This document shows positions 53,164 to 61,907 of a stretch of 64,000 bases of DNA, in pieces. The stretch lies in the NCBI RefSeq assembly GCF_017254835.1, contig NZ_JAFKCW010000003.1:558001-622000 (forward strand), in the 5' to 3' direction. Position numbers and translations under genes: made by a program. A model generated the notes under the pieces. That model was not told the origin of the DNA and made no database searches. It worked only from the letters and a program-made list of their open reading frames with translations. Origin of the DNA: Algoriphagus aestuariicola. Its GTDB lineage: Bacteria > Bacteroidota > Bacteroidia > Cytophagales > Cyclobacteriaceae. The number at the start of each line of letters is the position of its first letter. Positions within the stretch are counted from its first letter, which is position 1.

Positions 53164-54798
53164 ATGAATAAATCCCTCTATAACTCACTGGCGGGCCTGA
53201 GTGTTGGGCTGCTGGTCATGGGTTGCAGCTCCACTGCTGTGATTACCGCACCTCCGATTTCTTATACTGGCAGTTCCCCGAGAGTATTAGAATTGTCAGA
53301 TTCGCAAACCAAGCACTGGAGTCATCTGGATCTGGTCAATGATACCGTTCCGGGCATGAGTGTGGACCGTACCTACGAAGAACTCCTCAAAAAAAGGAAA
53401 GGTAAGCCGATAGTGGTCGCCGTAGTGGACTCGGGAATTGACCTAGACCATGAAGATATCAGAGATATCCTGTGGGTAAACAAGGGCGAAACCCCTGGAG
53501 ATGGCATCGACAACGACGGCAACGGCTACATCGATGACGTACACGGCTATAATTTCCTCGGAGAATCCTACCATGAGCAGATGGAGATGACAAGGATCAT
53601 TCGATTAAAACTCGGAGATGAAGCCTTGCAGGCCGCAGCAAAAGAAGCCCTGGACGCTGAGCTCCCCGAGGCCAAGGAAGCACTTCCACAGCTTGAACAA
53701 ATCGAGCAATTTGTGGGCATGGCACATCGAAACATCCAAAAAGAACTAGGAAAGGAGTATTACTCTCTCGCCGACTTGGAGAAATTTCAGCCTAAAAGTC
53801 CCCAACAGGAGCAGCAAGTAGGCCTGTTGAAACAAGTGATAGGGATGGGACAGGATGTGCCCACAGCGCTCAAAGACCTCAATGATGGCATCACCTATTA
53901 CAAAGGCCAGCTGGAGTATCATCTGAACGTCGACTTCAACGGGCGTACTCCCGTAGGAGACGATCCCTACAACTTTGATGACCAAAACTACGGGAACGGA
54001 AATCCCAACATCCGGGACAAGGAAGAAAGCCATGGCACACATGTGGCAGGCATCATAGCCGCTACACGAGGGAACAAGAAAGGCATAGATGGAGTGGCCA
54101 AAAACGTGTCCATTATGAGCGTTCGTACTGTACCCGATGGAGACGAATACGACAAAGACGTGGCGCTGGCTATCCGATATGCTGTGGACAACGGGGCAAA
54201 AGTAATCAATGCCAGCTTTGGAAAAGCATTCTCCCCAAATGCGGAATGGGTCTATGAGGCCCTGGAATATGCGGCTTCCAAGGATGTACTTTTCGTGCAG
54301 GCGGCTGGAAATGATGGGTTAAATCTGGATGACACCGAAAACAAAAACTTTCCGAATGACAACAAGCTTCAAAATACGCCTGAATTCGTAGACAACTTGA
54401 TCACGGTGGGGGCACTCACCTCTAGCTTCGACAATGGCCTTATCGCGTCGTTTTCCAACTATGGGAAGGAAAATGTGGACATCTTCGCACCAGGCGATGA
54501 GATTTATTCGACGATGCCAGATGACTCTTATGAATTTCAGGGAGGCACTTCCATGGCAGCCCCGGCCGTGGCGGGAATGGCTGCCTTGATCCGATCCTAT
54601 TATCCTGAGTTGACAGCTGTCCAAGTAAAACAGATCATCATGCAGTCTGGTATCGCGCCCCAAATCAAGGTAAACGTAGGGGGCGAAGAGGGAGAAGAAA
54701 AGTCACTTTCGGAAATCTCGAAGACTGGAAAGATCGCCAACCTCTATAATGCGATCATTCTAGCGGATCAGGTGTCCAAGGGCAGTGCAAGCCTCTAA
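53164..54798 (+). CDS. S8 subtilisin-like peptidase, lipoprotein, with an insertion in the catalytic domain
   Basis: The 544-residue protein has a lipoprotein signal (SVGLLVMGC, Cys near 20). The triad is visible: Asp in VVDSGIDLDHED (about 81-92), His in ESHGTHVAGIIA (about 290) and Ser in GGTSMAAPAVAG (about 460); the oxyanion Asn is in AAGNDG. Between Asp and His lies an insert of about 170 helical residues (LEQIEQFVGMAHRNIQKELG and neighbours) not found in classical subtilisins. Such inserts are typical of a Bacteroidota surface-lipoprotein S8 group. It is separate from the subtilase at 9.9-11.3 kb in both architecture and length, and it precedes a small lipoprotein gene. Confidence 0.92.
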   Translation: MNKSLYNSLAGLSVGLLVMGCSSTAVITAPPISYTGSSPRVLELSDSQTKHWSHLDLVNDTVPGMSVDRTYEELLKKRKGKPIVVAVVDSGIDLDHEDIRDILWVNKGETPGDGIDNDGNGYIDDVHGYNFLGESYHEQMEMTRIIRLKLGDEALQAAAKEALDAELPEAKEALPQLEQIEQFVGMAHRNIQKELGKEYYSLADLEKFQPKSPQQEQQVGLLKQVIGMGQDVPTALKDLNDGITYYKGQLEYHLNVDFNGRTPVGDDPYNFDDQNYGNGNPNIRDKEESHGTHVAGIIAATRGNKKGIDGVAKNVSIMSVRTVPDGDEYDKDVALAIRYAVDNGAKVINASFGKAFSPNAEWVYEALEYAASKDVLFVQAAGNDGLNLDDTENKNFPNDNKLQNTPEFVDNLITVGALTSSFDNGLIASFSNYGKENVDIFAPGDEIYSTMPDDSYEFQGGTSMAAPAVAGMAALIRSYYPELTAVQVKQIIMQSGIAPQIKVNVGGEEGEEKSLSEISKTGKIANLYNAIILADQVSKGSASL

Positions 54799-54864
54799 AT
54801 CAGAAAAAAGCGCAATGATATCCGATCAAGGTTATAATTTTCCCATTTGCTAAGAATCCCTGCT

Positions 54865-55197
54865 ATGAAAAAAGCCCTTATTCCAGTACTTGCGCTATTG
54901 GTGCCAATCTTTCTGAAAAGCTGTACCATTGAGACCTCCAAGAAATCTGATGGCATCAAGATCGAGATCACGACAAGTGATGACCTTGTGATCAATGGGG
55001 AAAAGATCAATGACAAAAAACTCGACAGGGAAATCAAAAAACTAATCCGTGATCTTGAAAAGGAAGGCCTGAGTAAAGAAGAGATCCGACAGTCCATCAG
55101 TGAAGGGAAGTCCTCTGTCAAAGAGGCTATTGAGGAAATGAAAAAAGAGCTCAAGGAAATCAAGTCCCATTCCAAACATCGGGAAGAGGCGAATTAA
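54865..55197 (+). CDS. Small lipoprotein with charged helical body
   Basis: The 110-residue protein starts at ATG 54865 with a lipoprotein signal (IPVLALLVPIFLKSC; Cys at about 18). The body is very rich in Lys and Glu with a helical pattern (DREIKKLIRDLEKEGLSKEE and a repeat KEAIEEMKKELKEIKSH). It follows the subtilase gene by 66 bases and may be a periplasmic partner. A weak hairpin (CCAGG / CCTGG, around 55209-55227) with a T-rich trailer follows. No named family is recognised. Confidence 0.65.
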   Translation: MKKALIPVLALLVPIFLKSCTIETSKKSDGIKIEITTSDDLVINGEKINDKKLDREIKKLIRDLEKEGLSKEEIRQSISEGKSSVKEAIEEMKKELKEIKSHSKHREEAN

Positions 55198-55323
55198 GCT
55201 GATAAGCCAGGTCCTTTGATCCTGGTATTTTCATTTCCCCTCCGAACGAGAAGAAAGAATTTACTTTTTAGAACCACCCTCCGGGGATTTGGGTATCTCA
55301 GGGATACATGCCAATTGCTTTCC

Positions 55324-56394
55324 CTATTTCGTTGAATTTATCCAGGCCACACCAAACTTATAGCCGACTGTCAAGACTATGGCCCCAGTGAAAAGTCCGA
55401 TAAATCCAGCATGTAAAAAGCCTCCAATCGCCCCCAAGAAGACCACTAACATAGGCACTGAGGCGCCTTTTCCCAAAAAAATCGGCTTTAGTACGTTGTC
55501 TAGCAAGCCCACGAGAATCATCCAGATCGTCAATATCACGGCGGTGGTGCCTCCGGCGGTGCTCCAGATATAGATGATCACTCCGATGGATATGGGCAGG
55601 ATACCGATCTGCACGATAGCCAAGATCAACGAAAGAATGATCCAAAGACCAGCAAATGGAATCCCAGCTAGAATCAGTCCGATACCTACGAGGGTTGTTT
55701 GGATAGCAGCCACCCCAAGTATGCCCTTTACCACATTTTGCACGGTTTGCTTCGCTACTCCTGCCAGCTCTTCTCCTTGCTTACCACCTAGCTTTCCAAA
55801 CAACTTTCTGGCAAAATCACTTTCCTCGCGCTCGTATGCCAACATCACTCCGCTGATGATGATCGAGATCATGAGCAGCAAAATCCCCGTTGCCGTATTC
55901 CTCAGCAATGCGACGAGCTTAAGCAAGATCGGCTTCAGTTGATCCTGATGCTCCTGAATCGTCAAGGTAAGATTGGTCGAGGCGTTCGCCCAAAAATCGT
56001 AAAGTCTCTCGCCGACGATCGGCCACTCTTTTACTTTCTCATTGGGATTGGGGATTTCCAGCTCGTGATCCCGGATATTCTGAAAGAGCTCTTTGAGTTC
56101 CCCGGCCCCAGCGATCATAAAAAATACTGCGGGCACGATCAGGATCAACAGAGCAGCAAGCGTGATAAAGGTTGCCGAAAGACCGTTTTTCCACCCGTAT
56201 TTTTCAGTGAGCTTTTCATGGATGGGAAAAAAAGTCGAGGCAAATACGGCTGCCCAAATCATCGGAATCAAGAAGGGTTCGAGAATATAAAAACACCAAA
56301 CCAGCAAAATTGCCAAAGCCAAAAGCTGCATGGCATAGTGGATAACTTGGTTGGAGCCAGGAGATGGAGGATTAGAGTCTGGGTAAAGCGACAT
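55324..56394 (-). CDS. AI-2E family transporter
   Basis: The 356-residue membrane protein has the AI-2E/PerM layout: about eight hydrophobic helices, with paired segments near the N-terminus (LLALAILLVWCFYILEPFLIPMIWAAVF), a loop region with a large hydrophilic stretch in the middle, and C-terminal helices with the family-type GxxxPxL pattern (PIFLGKGASVPMLVVFLGAIGGF). Family members export autoinducer-2 or related small molecules in some species; several others have unrelated substrates, so the transport role here is only by family. It stands alone. Confidence 0.88.
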   Translation of the reverse strand: MSLYPDSNPPSPGSNQVIHYAMQLLALAILLVWCFYILEPFLIPMIWAAVFASTFFPIHEKLTEKYGWKNGLSATFITLAALLILIVPAVFFMIAGAGELKELFQNIRDHELEIPNPNEKVKEWPIVGERLYDFWANASTNLTLTIQEHQDQLKPILLKLVALLRNTATGILLLMISIIISGVMLAYEREESDFARKLFGKLGGKQGEELAGVAKQTVQNVVKGILGVAAIQTTLVGIGLILAGIPFAGLWIILSLILAIVQIGILPISIGVIIYIWSTAGGTTAVILTIWMILVGLLDNVLKPIFLGKGASVPMLVVFLGAIGGFLHAGFIGLFTGAIVLTVGYKFGVAWINSTK

Positions 56395-56707
56395 GGGATT
56401 TTGGCTAGGGTGCTAAGATTTAAGCCATAATTTCCAGCTATATATGCGCTAAAACCCTGATATAAGTCAGGAAAAATCCCTTGGCGGAAACAACAACAGA
56501 TCAAATTCACCGGAAAGAGTTGTGAGAGCAGCTATCCTTATGAAGAGGAACTCATATCCCCTACTCAATATCGCAGCACGAAATCAACAATCTGCCTTGC
56601 TAAGCCTGTAGGCGAATTGCAATCGTCGGTGCTCAGTCCGACAGCAAAGGGATAAGCTGCAGCATATCCCCTTGTGTAGAATTTTTTTGCGCTTCCAGTG
56701 GGATTAC
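56395..56707. other. Intergenic region with an interrupted palindrome
   Basis: The 313 bases between the AI-2E gene start and the PhoX-like gene stop hold a 22-base imperfect palindrome (56649-56670). Its outer arms are GGGATA and TATCCC, its inner core is GCTGCAGC, and single A-A mismatches separate them. It sits 38 bases after the PhoX-like stop and may terminate that transcript, although only a short T run follows. Nothing else is supported. Confidence 0.35.
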
Positions 56708-58111
56708 TTAGGCCTTTTGCGCCCAAGGTCCCATAATGGCCAAGGTGAGTCCAGCCCCCTGAATGTTTACAAAATAGGTACTCCCGTCTGGCGAGAATAC
56801 ACCTCCTGCAAATTCACTGGGGAAGCCCACATTTTCTGCTAGCTTGTAGTATTCCCCATCCGGGCTGATGCCAACTACGAAAGGATGTTTGTCGTCTTCG
56901 CAGAGCAAGAGGTCGCCCCAAGGAGCAATGGCAAGATTGTCACAGCTCTTCAGAATCTCACGGTCATTGGGCTCTGCGAAAAGCTCCAGCTTGCCAGGCG
57001 AGGTCGCTTCGTCTTTTTTGCCTTCCTTCGCCCCAGGTATGTACTTGAAGATCTGTCCTGCTGAGATTTCTCCTCCGTTGGTACAGGCGAAGTAGAGTTC
57101 CCCTTCCCCAAACCATATTCCCTCACCCCTGGCAAAAACTGCCGCCCCACTTTCAAAACCCCGATGCCTCAGATCGTCTTTGGGAGCATCGATCTCATCC
57201 AAATCGACCCATTCTACCTCCAAACCTTCGTTGATCGGGAATTTCGGTCCAGTCAGGTCTTTCCAGTTTCGGGTATCCCTACTCTTCTGTCCTTTGATCG
57301 CCAAAGCTTGGAGCTTGCCTCCTTTGTGCAGCTTTCCAGGGACTGTAGGAATAAATCTGTAAAAAAGCCCATCTCCTCTATCCTCGGTGAGGTAGACGAT
57401 GCTGGTCTTGGGATCAACGGCCACTGCTTCATGGTTAAACCTCCCCATCTCTTTGATTGGCTTAGCCTCCACTAGCTTGGCTACCTCAGAGGCAGGAACT
57501 TCGAAAACGTACCCGTGATCCTGCTCAAGCTGACCTTCCAGATCACCTGCGTTCAGGGTAGTTTCTTCACACGTCAGCCAGCTGCCCCATGGCGTAATGC
57601 CCCCGGCACAATTTCGAAGTGTTCCGCCTAGACTGAGAAATTCGTTTTCGACTTCTCCAGTAGCCGGATTGTAAACCAAAGTCGTCGTGCCTCCCAAGCT
57701 AGGTAAAGTCCCCTTGCCTTGATCGTAGAAAGCCCGTTTTGCCACTTTTTCGAAAAGCTGGTTTCCCTCTCCGAATGGTCCTTTGTCGAAACTGTCTGCA
57801 CTGAGTTCATGGTTTCGGACAATGATCACCCGGCCGTTCTTTCCGGCGAAAGTACCCATGCCGTCTGGGTTGCCGGGAACGAGAAATCCGTCCTTCATCG
57901 GCTGACCGGATCTGGAAATGATTTTATAGCTAAATCCTCTGGGGAGATTGAGGATTCCTTCGGGATCGGGAAGTAAGTCCCCGTAACCCCTGCCTAGCCT
58001 CAAATTTCCCGCTTGCGCTACTGGCTGCACAAACTGGTACAGTCCCATAAAACCCAAGGCTACCAATCCGCCTTGTTTTAGGAATGTTCTTCTCGAATTG
58101 CTTTGATTCAT
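56708..58111 (-). CDS. PhoX-type (DUF839) phosphatase, Tat-exported
   Basis: The 467-residue protein begins at ATG 58109-58111 with a clear twin-arginine signal (SRRTFLKQGGLVALGFMGLY). A PhoX/DUF839 beta-propeller body contains the N-terminal ILNLPRGFSYKIISRSG and later RNHELSAD, TTTLVYNPATGEVENEFLSLGG, LTCEETT, HEAVAVDPKTSIVYLTEDRGDG, and the C-terminal CEDDKHPFV and FAGGVFSPDGSTYFVN. PhoX enzymes are iron/calcium-dependent alkaline phosphatases on the outside of the inner membrane. The gene lies about 640 bases from tatC, which encodes the exporter it needs. The phosphate-starvation role is by family. Confidence 0.88.
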   Translation of the reverse strand: MNQSNSRRTFLKQGGLVALGFMGLYQFVQPVAQAGNLRLGRGYGDLLPDPEGILNLPRGFSYKIISRSGQPMKDGFLVPGNPDGMGTFAGKNGRVIIVRNHELSADSFDKGPFGEGNQLFEKVAKRAFYDQGKGTLPSLGGTTTLVYNPATGEVENEFLSLGGTLRNCAGGITPWGSWLTCEETTLNAGDLEGQLEQDHGYVFEVPASEVAKLVEAKPIKEMGRFNHEAVAVDPKTSIVYLTEDRGDGLFYRFIPTVPGKLHKGGKLQALAIKGQKSRDTRNWKDLTGPKFPINEGLEVEWVDLDEIDAPKDDLRHRGFESGAAVFARGEGIWFGEGELYFACTNGGEISAGQIFKYIPGAKEGKKDEATSPGKLELFAEPNDREILKSCDNLAIAPWGDLLLCEDDKHPFVVGISPDGEYYKLAENVGFPSEFAGGVFSPDGSTYFVNIQGAGLTLAIMGPWAQKA

Positions 58112-58270
58112 CAGTCGAAATTTTTGTTGGGTCAATTTACTCCCAAAATCCCCTGCGAACTTTAGGACAGTTTTGCCTTTGCATGAAGTTATGCATAGGA
58201 TCTACTTTAATTTACCCCAATTCACCCTTAATGGGCTAGGGATTTCGAATATTTCAGCGAAGCAAATGGC

Positions 58271-58296
58271 AAAAAAAAGCCCCGGAATTCCGAGGC
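58271..58296 (-). terminator. Rho-independent terminator of the glyA-tatC-rpiB operon
   Basis: On the minus strand a seven-base stem (58290-58296 with 58279-58285, one G-T pair, loop AATT) is followed by eight T residues (58271-58278 as A). It begins 16 bases after the rpiB stop. Confidence 0.88.
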
Positions 58297-58311
58297 CAAT
58301 AAAAGCTTTGA

Positions 58312-58749
58312 TTAACTACAGGCTATTTTATTCACCCGATTCTGGTGTCTTCCCCCCTCAAAATCAGTGGTCAGGAAGATCTCCGTCATTCGCTCAGCAG
58401 CTTCATAGGAGACGAAGCGGGCTGGAAGTGCAATGACGTTGGAGTTGTTGTGCTGGCGAGCCAGTGCTGCCAGGTCTAAGTTCCAGCACAGGGCTGCACG
58501 GATACCCTGGTGCTTGTTGGCGGTGATGGCCACGCCGTTGCCACTGCCGCAGATCACGATTCCCTGCTCATACTCACCGGATTCGATGGCGCTGCATAGG
58601 GGATGGACATAATCAGGATAGTCGACCGATGCGGTGGAAAAAGGACCAAAGTCCTTTACCTCATAGCCAAGGCTAGTCAGCTTCTCGATCAATTGCCCCT
58701 TGTATTCAAAGCCAGCATGATCTCCTCCAATTGCGATTTTCTTTGCCAT
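58312..58749 (-). CDS. rpiB: Ribose 5-phosphate isomerase B
   Basis: RpiB interconverts ribose 5-phosphate and ribulose 5-phosphate in the pentose phosphate pathway. The 145-residue protein has the family start MAKKIAIGGDHAGFEYKG, the active-site region around DYPDYVHPLCSAIESGEYEQGIVICGSGNG (with the catalytic Cys in ICGSGNG), ANKHQGIRAALCWN, and RQHNNSNVIALPARF. The ATG 58747-58749 lies four bases after the tatC stop, so it is the third gene of the glyA-tatC-rpiB operon. A TTG 15 bases upstream would overlap tatC and is unlikely. Confidence 0.95.
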   Translation of the reverse strand: MAKKIAIGGDHAGFEYKGQLIEKLTSLGYEVKDFGPFSTASVDYPDYVHPLCSAIESGEYEQGIVICGSGNGVAITANKHQGIRAALCWNLDLAALARQHNNSNVIALPARFVSYEAAERMTEIFLTTDFEGGRHQNRVNKIACS

Positions 58750-58753
58750 AATC

Positions 58754-59623
58754 TTAGTCTTCAAATTCTGCCCTGCGTTGATCTTCTTTTTCTTCCTCGG
58801 CCCGCTTTACCGCACGCTTCTTCTCTAGTCGCTTAGCAATGCCGATTCCTACTTCATACAGCACTAAGATAGGCATTGCAATCAAAAGCTGGCTGATCAC
58901 ATCTGGCGGAGTGATAATAGCAGAGAGGACCAAGATCACGACCACGGAGTGCCTTCTGTAGTCTTTCAGCATCTTGGACGTCACCAAGCCCGACATGGAC
59001 AGGAAGTACACTACCACCGGCAGCTGGAACATAATCGCCGAAGCCAATACCAGCATAGTCAGCGTAGTGACGTAGGAGGTAATATCAAACTCGTTGAGAA
59101 TCGAGGGATCCAGCTGGTAGTTTGCCAGAAAGTTGATGGAAAGTGGAGAAAGGACATAGTAGCCAAAAGCCGCACCCAACAAGAATAGTAAACTCACGAA
59201 AGCCACAGCTCCGCGGGCGGCATTCTTCTCCTTGTCATAGAGGCCAGGGCTGATAAATCTCCATACCTCCCAAAAGACGTAGGGAAAAGCAGCAATAAAG
59301 CCTACCACGATGCTGGAGGTCATATGCATGGTAAACTGACCGGTCATCTGCCTACTCTGGATCGTGAAGGGAAGTTCGTCGATACAAAGTGCGGAAATGC
59401 CCATCAGGTTACCCAGCTTGCACAGCATCCGGTACGTGAAGAAATCCACCTTGGAAGGGCCGAGAATGATCTCGCCGAACACGATGCTTTTAGCCAGAAA
59501 GGCGATGACGGAAAGGACCAGAATTGCGGCGATGGATCGAAGCAAATGAAAGCGCAGCGCCTCCAAATGATCCAAAAACGACATGCCTTCTTCTTCCTCG
59601 TCTTGATGTTGGTCTAGAGCCAC
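58754..59623 (-). CDS. tatC: Twin-arginine translocase subunit TatC
   Basis: TatC is the signal-recognition subunit of the Tat export system. The 289-residue protein has six membrane helices and the family features MSFLDHLEALRFHLLRS (near 14-30), PYVFWEVWRFISPGLYDKEK, PLSINFLANYQ and ITPPDVISQLLIAMPI. The start is a GTG at 59621-59623; an ATG at 59582-59584 would give the common MSFLDH start. A C-terminal charged tail (KRLEKKRAVKRAEEEKEDQRR) extends the protein. It starts 16 bases after glyA. tatA/tatB are not nearby; a Tat substrate (PhoX-like) is. Confidence 0.93.
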   Translation of the reverse strand: MALDQHQDEEEEGMSFLDHLEALRFHLLRSIAAILVLSVIAFLAKSIVFGEIILGPSKVDFFTYRMLCKLGNLMGISALCIDELPFTIQSRQMTGQFTMHMTSSIVVGFIAAFPYVFWEVWRFISPGLYDKEKNAARGAVAFVSLLFLLGAAFGYYVLSPLSINFLANYQLDPSILNEFDITSYVTTLTMLVLASAIMFQLPVVVYFLSMSGLVTSKMLKDYRRHSVVVILVLSAIITPPDVISQLLIAMPILVLYEVGIGIAKRLEKKRAVKRAEEEKEDQRRAEFED

Positions 59624-59639
59624 TTTGGGAAATCAATAA

Positions 59640-60908
59640 TTAGTACAATGGAAATTGAACCATCCAAGCATTGACCTCTGACTTGATCTTGGCAAGCTCA
59701 GCATCGTCGGAATGGTTGGTCAGTGCGCGGTTGATCAGGGTGACGATTTTTTTCATGTCGTCCTCTTTCAGTCCACGGGTAGTCACCGCTGCGGTACCCA
59801 CTCGCATCCCAGACGTCACAAAAGGTGACTTGGTATCGAATGGCACCATGTTTTTGTTGATTGTAATGTCCACTTTTCCGAGTGTTTCCTCGGCAAGCTT
59901 TCCAGTCAAGTCTTTGTTTCGAAGATCTATCAGCATCAGGTGATTGTCAGTACCTCCAGAAATAATCTGGTATCCAAGACTTACGAACTCTTCCGCCATT
60001 ACGGATGCATTCTTTTTTACCTGCAGCACATATTCCATGTATTCGTCCGAGAGAGCTTCTTCAAAGGCTACTGCTTTGGCAGCGATGATATGCTCCAATG
60101 GACCTCCTTGGGTACCTGGAAACACACCCATATCCAGAAGGGAAGACATTTTTCTGACTTCTCCTTTTGGAGTAGTAAGCCCCCAAGGGTTGTCAAAATC
60201 TTCCCTCATGACGATCAAGCCGCCTCTAGGACCTCTCAGGGTCTTGTGAGTGGTAGTGGTCACAATGTGGCAATGCTCCAGCGGATCGTTCAACAGTCCT
60301 CTAGCGATGAGGCCGGATGGGTGGGAAATATCAGCCAACAAAATCGCTCCAACTTCGTCTGCGATTTCTCTCAGTCTTTCGTAATCCCAGTCTCGGGAAT
60401 AAGCAGAAGCCCCGCAGATGATCATCTTAGGCTTCACTTCCAAGGCCTTCTCTTCGACCTTGTCATAGTCGATCATGCCTGTTTCTTCTTCCACACCGTA
60501 GAAATGCGGCTGGTACAGTTTACCTGAAAAGTTTACCGGAGAACCGTGGGTCAGGTGCCCGCCGTGTGAAAGATCAAATCCAAGAATTGGATCGCCTGCT
60601 TTCAGGCAAGCTAACATGACGGCAGCGTTGGCTTGTGCTCCGGAGTGCGGCTGAACATTTGCCCAAGTTGCTCCAAAAAGTTCCTTGGCACGATCGATGG
60701 CGATTTGCTCGATTTCGTCTACCACTTCGCAGCCACCATAGTAGCGCTTGCCGGGAAGACCTTCTGCATATTTGTTGGTCAGGACGCTGCCAGCAGCCTC
60801 CATCACTTGTTTGCTAGTGAAGTTTTCCGAAGCGATCAGCTCGATGCCTCTTTTTTGTCTGTCTTCTTCCTTGGCGATAAGGTCGAAAACAAGCGAATCT
60901 CTTTTCAT
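59640..60908 (-). CDS. glyA: Serine hydroxymethyltransferase
   Basis: GlyA transfers a one-carbon unit between serine and tetrahydrofolate, with PLP as cofactor. The 422-residue protein from ATG 60906-60908 has normal length. The PLP Lys is in [14 protein letters not shown]; other landmarks are [51 protein letters not shown] and [11 protein letters not shown]. The longer frame adds 93 residues of non-family sequence and is rejected. It is the first gene of glyA-tatC-rpiB, with a good candidate promoter 59 bases upstream. Confidence 0.97.
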   Translation of the reverse strand: MKRDSLVFDLIAKEEDRQKRGIELIASENFTSKQVMEAAGSVLTNKYAEGLPGKRYYGGCEVVDEIEQIAIDRAKELFGATWANVQPHSGAQANAAVMLACLKAGDPILGFDLSHGGHLTHGSPVNFSGKLYQPHFYGVEEETGMIDYDKVEEKALEVKPKMIICGASAYSRDWDYERLREIADEVGAILLADISHPSGLIARGLLNDPLEHCHIVTTTTHKTLRGPRGGLIVMREDFDNPWGLTTPKGEVRKMSSLLDMGVFPGTQGGPLEHIIAAKAVAFEEALSDEYMEYVLQVKKNASVMAEEFVSLGYQIISGGTDNHLMLIDLRNKDLTGKLAEETLGKVDITINKNMVPFDTKSPFVTSGMRVGTAAVTTRGLKEDDMKKIVTLINRALTNHSDDAELAKIKSEVNAWMVQFPLY

Positions 60909-60971
60909 GATCAGGGGTTTGAAAGCAAAGAAATATTCCCGGCAAAATTCCGGTCGTTTTGAAAACGAGCC

Positions 60972-61002
60972 CAAAAATAGCCTTAAAGTCCTTATTTTCC
61001 AA
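60972..61002 (-). promoter_or_regulatory. Promoter of the glyA-tatC-rpiB operon
   Basis: On the minus strand TTG (61000-61002) is followed after 20 bases by TATTTTTG (60972-60979), an exact match to the Bacteroidota TTG-N(17-23)-TAnnTTTG form. The predicted transcript start near 60967 leaves a leader of about 59 bases before the glyA ATG. This is the best promoter match I found in the window. Confidence 0.5.
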
Positions 61003-61203
61003 TGTGAAAAAGGACAGGAAATGGAGTATAATGTTAAAGTTGGCAGGCAGTTTAGGCCAAACAGAAAAGCGGCTGCAGATTGGCAATCTCGCCCCTTGCC
61101 TAGAAGCAACCTAACTGCGGCAAGGTACATCAGATTTTGGAAGTCTCTCCAAAAATCATGGCCTCTGCCATCATTCGCGCTTCTCACTTGCTAACTTTGG
61201 CCT

Positions 61204-61578
61204 ATGCCTGATTTCAAGTTCCAGCCGGAGACCTACTTTGTCGGGGAGACTACTTCTGCGCTAGTGGTGCGCCTTCACTATCCCGAAAGTACTTGGGGGG
61301 AGCAGATCAGTGTTTATGCGCATCAGTTTGGTGGGAAAATCCAGTTTGAAGCCGTGGACTTCTACGGAAACGAATACCTACTCTATCCGTCCAGCAGCTG
61401 GGAACCGCTGGTTTTTGAAGACATGGTCTATCTGATCGAAGGGATGCAGGTCAACCAAGACACCTTTGAGGGAAACATCGAGCTGGTGCTTGACGGCATT
61501 CCAGAAGCCGAAAGCCTTTTTTACCCAGAGTTGGCGGAGTATTTTGCGGAAAAAAGAAAAAGTTTTGGCCTGGATTAA
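61204..61578 (+). CDS. Conserved-looking small soluble protein
   Basis: The 124-residue protein has no signal peptide. It is rich in Tyr, Phe, Trp, Glu and Gln with alternating strand-like segments (ALVVRLHYPESTWGEQISVY, then IQFEAVDFYGNEYLLYP) and ends in an amphipathic helix (ELAEYFAEKRKSFGLD). The composition and length suggest a compact alpha/beta protein. Its stop interlocks with that of the neighbouring minus-strand gene (TTAA shared). No named family was recognised. Confidence 0.6.
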   Translation: MPDFKFQPETYFVGETTSALVVRLHYPESTWGEQISVYAHQFGGKIQFEAVDFYGNEYLLYPSSSWEPLVFEDMVYLIEGMQVNQDTFEGNIELVLDGIPEAESLFYPELAEYFAEKRKSFGLD

Positions 61579-61802
61579 AAATCCAGCAAGGCTTCTCCCT
61601 GACTTGGAATTTGCTGGCTTCTGAACCAATATTCGTAGGTGTCAAAATCCAGACAGTCATTGAGCTCTATCCCTTGGAAAAAGATTTTCTTCAGATGCAA
61701 AACCGGCAGGCAGGACTTGAGGGAGCGGACTTGGTCCGTGGAGAGTTGTGAAATCTGTATCCATTTTTTGCCCTCAATAAAAATCGGTATAAGTTTCGTC
61801 AT
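61575..61802 (-). CDS. Small protein of unknown function
   Basis: The 75-residue protein starts at ATG 61800-61802 (MTKLIPIFIEGKKWIQIS). It is a mostly soluble, mixed alpha/beta protein with conserved-looking Ile/Leu/Phe and aromatic patterns and no signal peptide. A longer frame upstream is possible, but its head has poor composition. It converges on the 61204 gene with a four-base stop overlap. The function cannot be assigned. Confidence 0.55.
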   Translation of the reverse strand: MTKLIPIFIEGKKWIQISQLSTDQVRSLKSCLPVLHLKKIFFQGIELNDCLDFDTYEYWFRSQQIPSQGEALLDF

Positions 61803-61853
61803 GGTAAAAGCCTTGGTTCGGCACAAAAGTATCCTGATATTCAAAGCCATACA

Positions 61854-61896
61854 AGGAGGAGGAATTATTTTTATGTTAACTGAAAACAAGTTTTAA
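61854..61896 (+). other. Possible leader mini-ORF before the AEC transporter gene
   Basis: A strong Shine-Dalgarno-like AGGAGGAGG (61854-61862) is followed 10 bases later by ATG 61873 and an eight-codon frame (MLTENKF, stop at 61894-61896), ending 11 bases before the transporter ATG at 61908. Bacteroidota rarely depend on such sites, so it may be coincidental. Confidence 0.25.
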
Positions 61897-61907
61897 CATA
61901 TTCGGGA

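Noticed and set aside
60909-61187. Upstream extension of glyA
   Set aside because: Ninety-three extra residues have no family match, and the extension runs through a strong promoter match.
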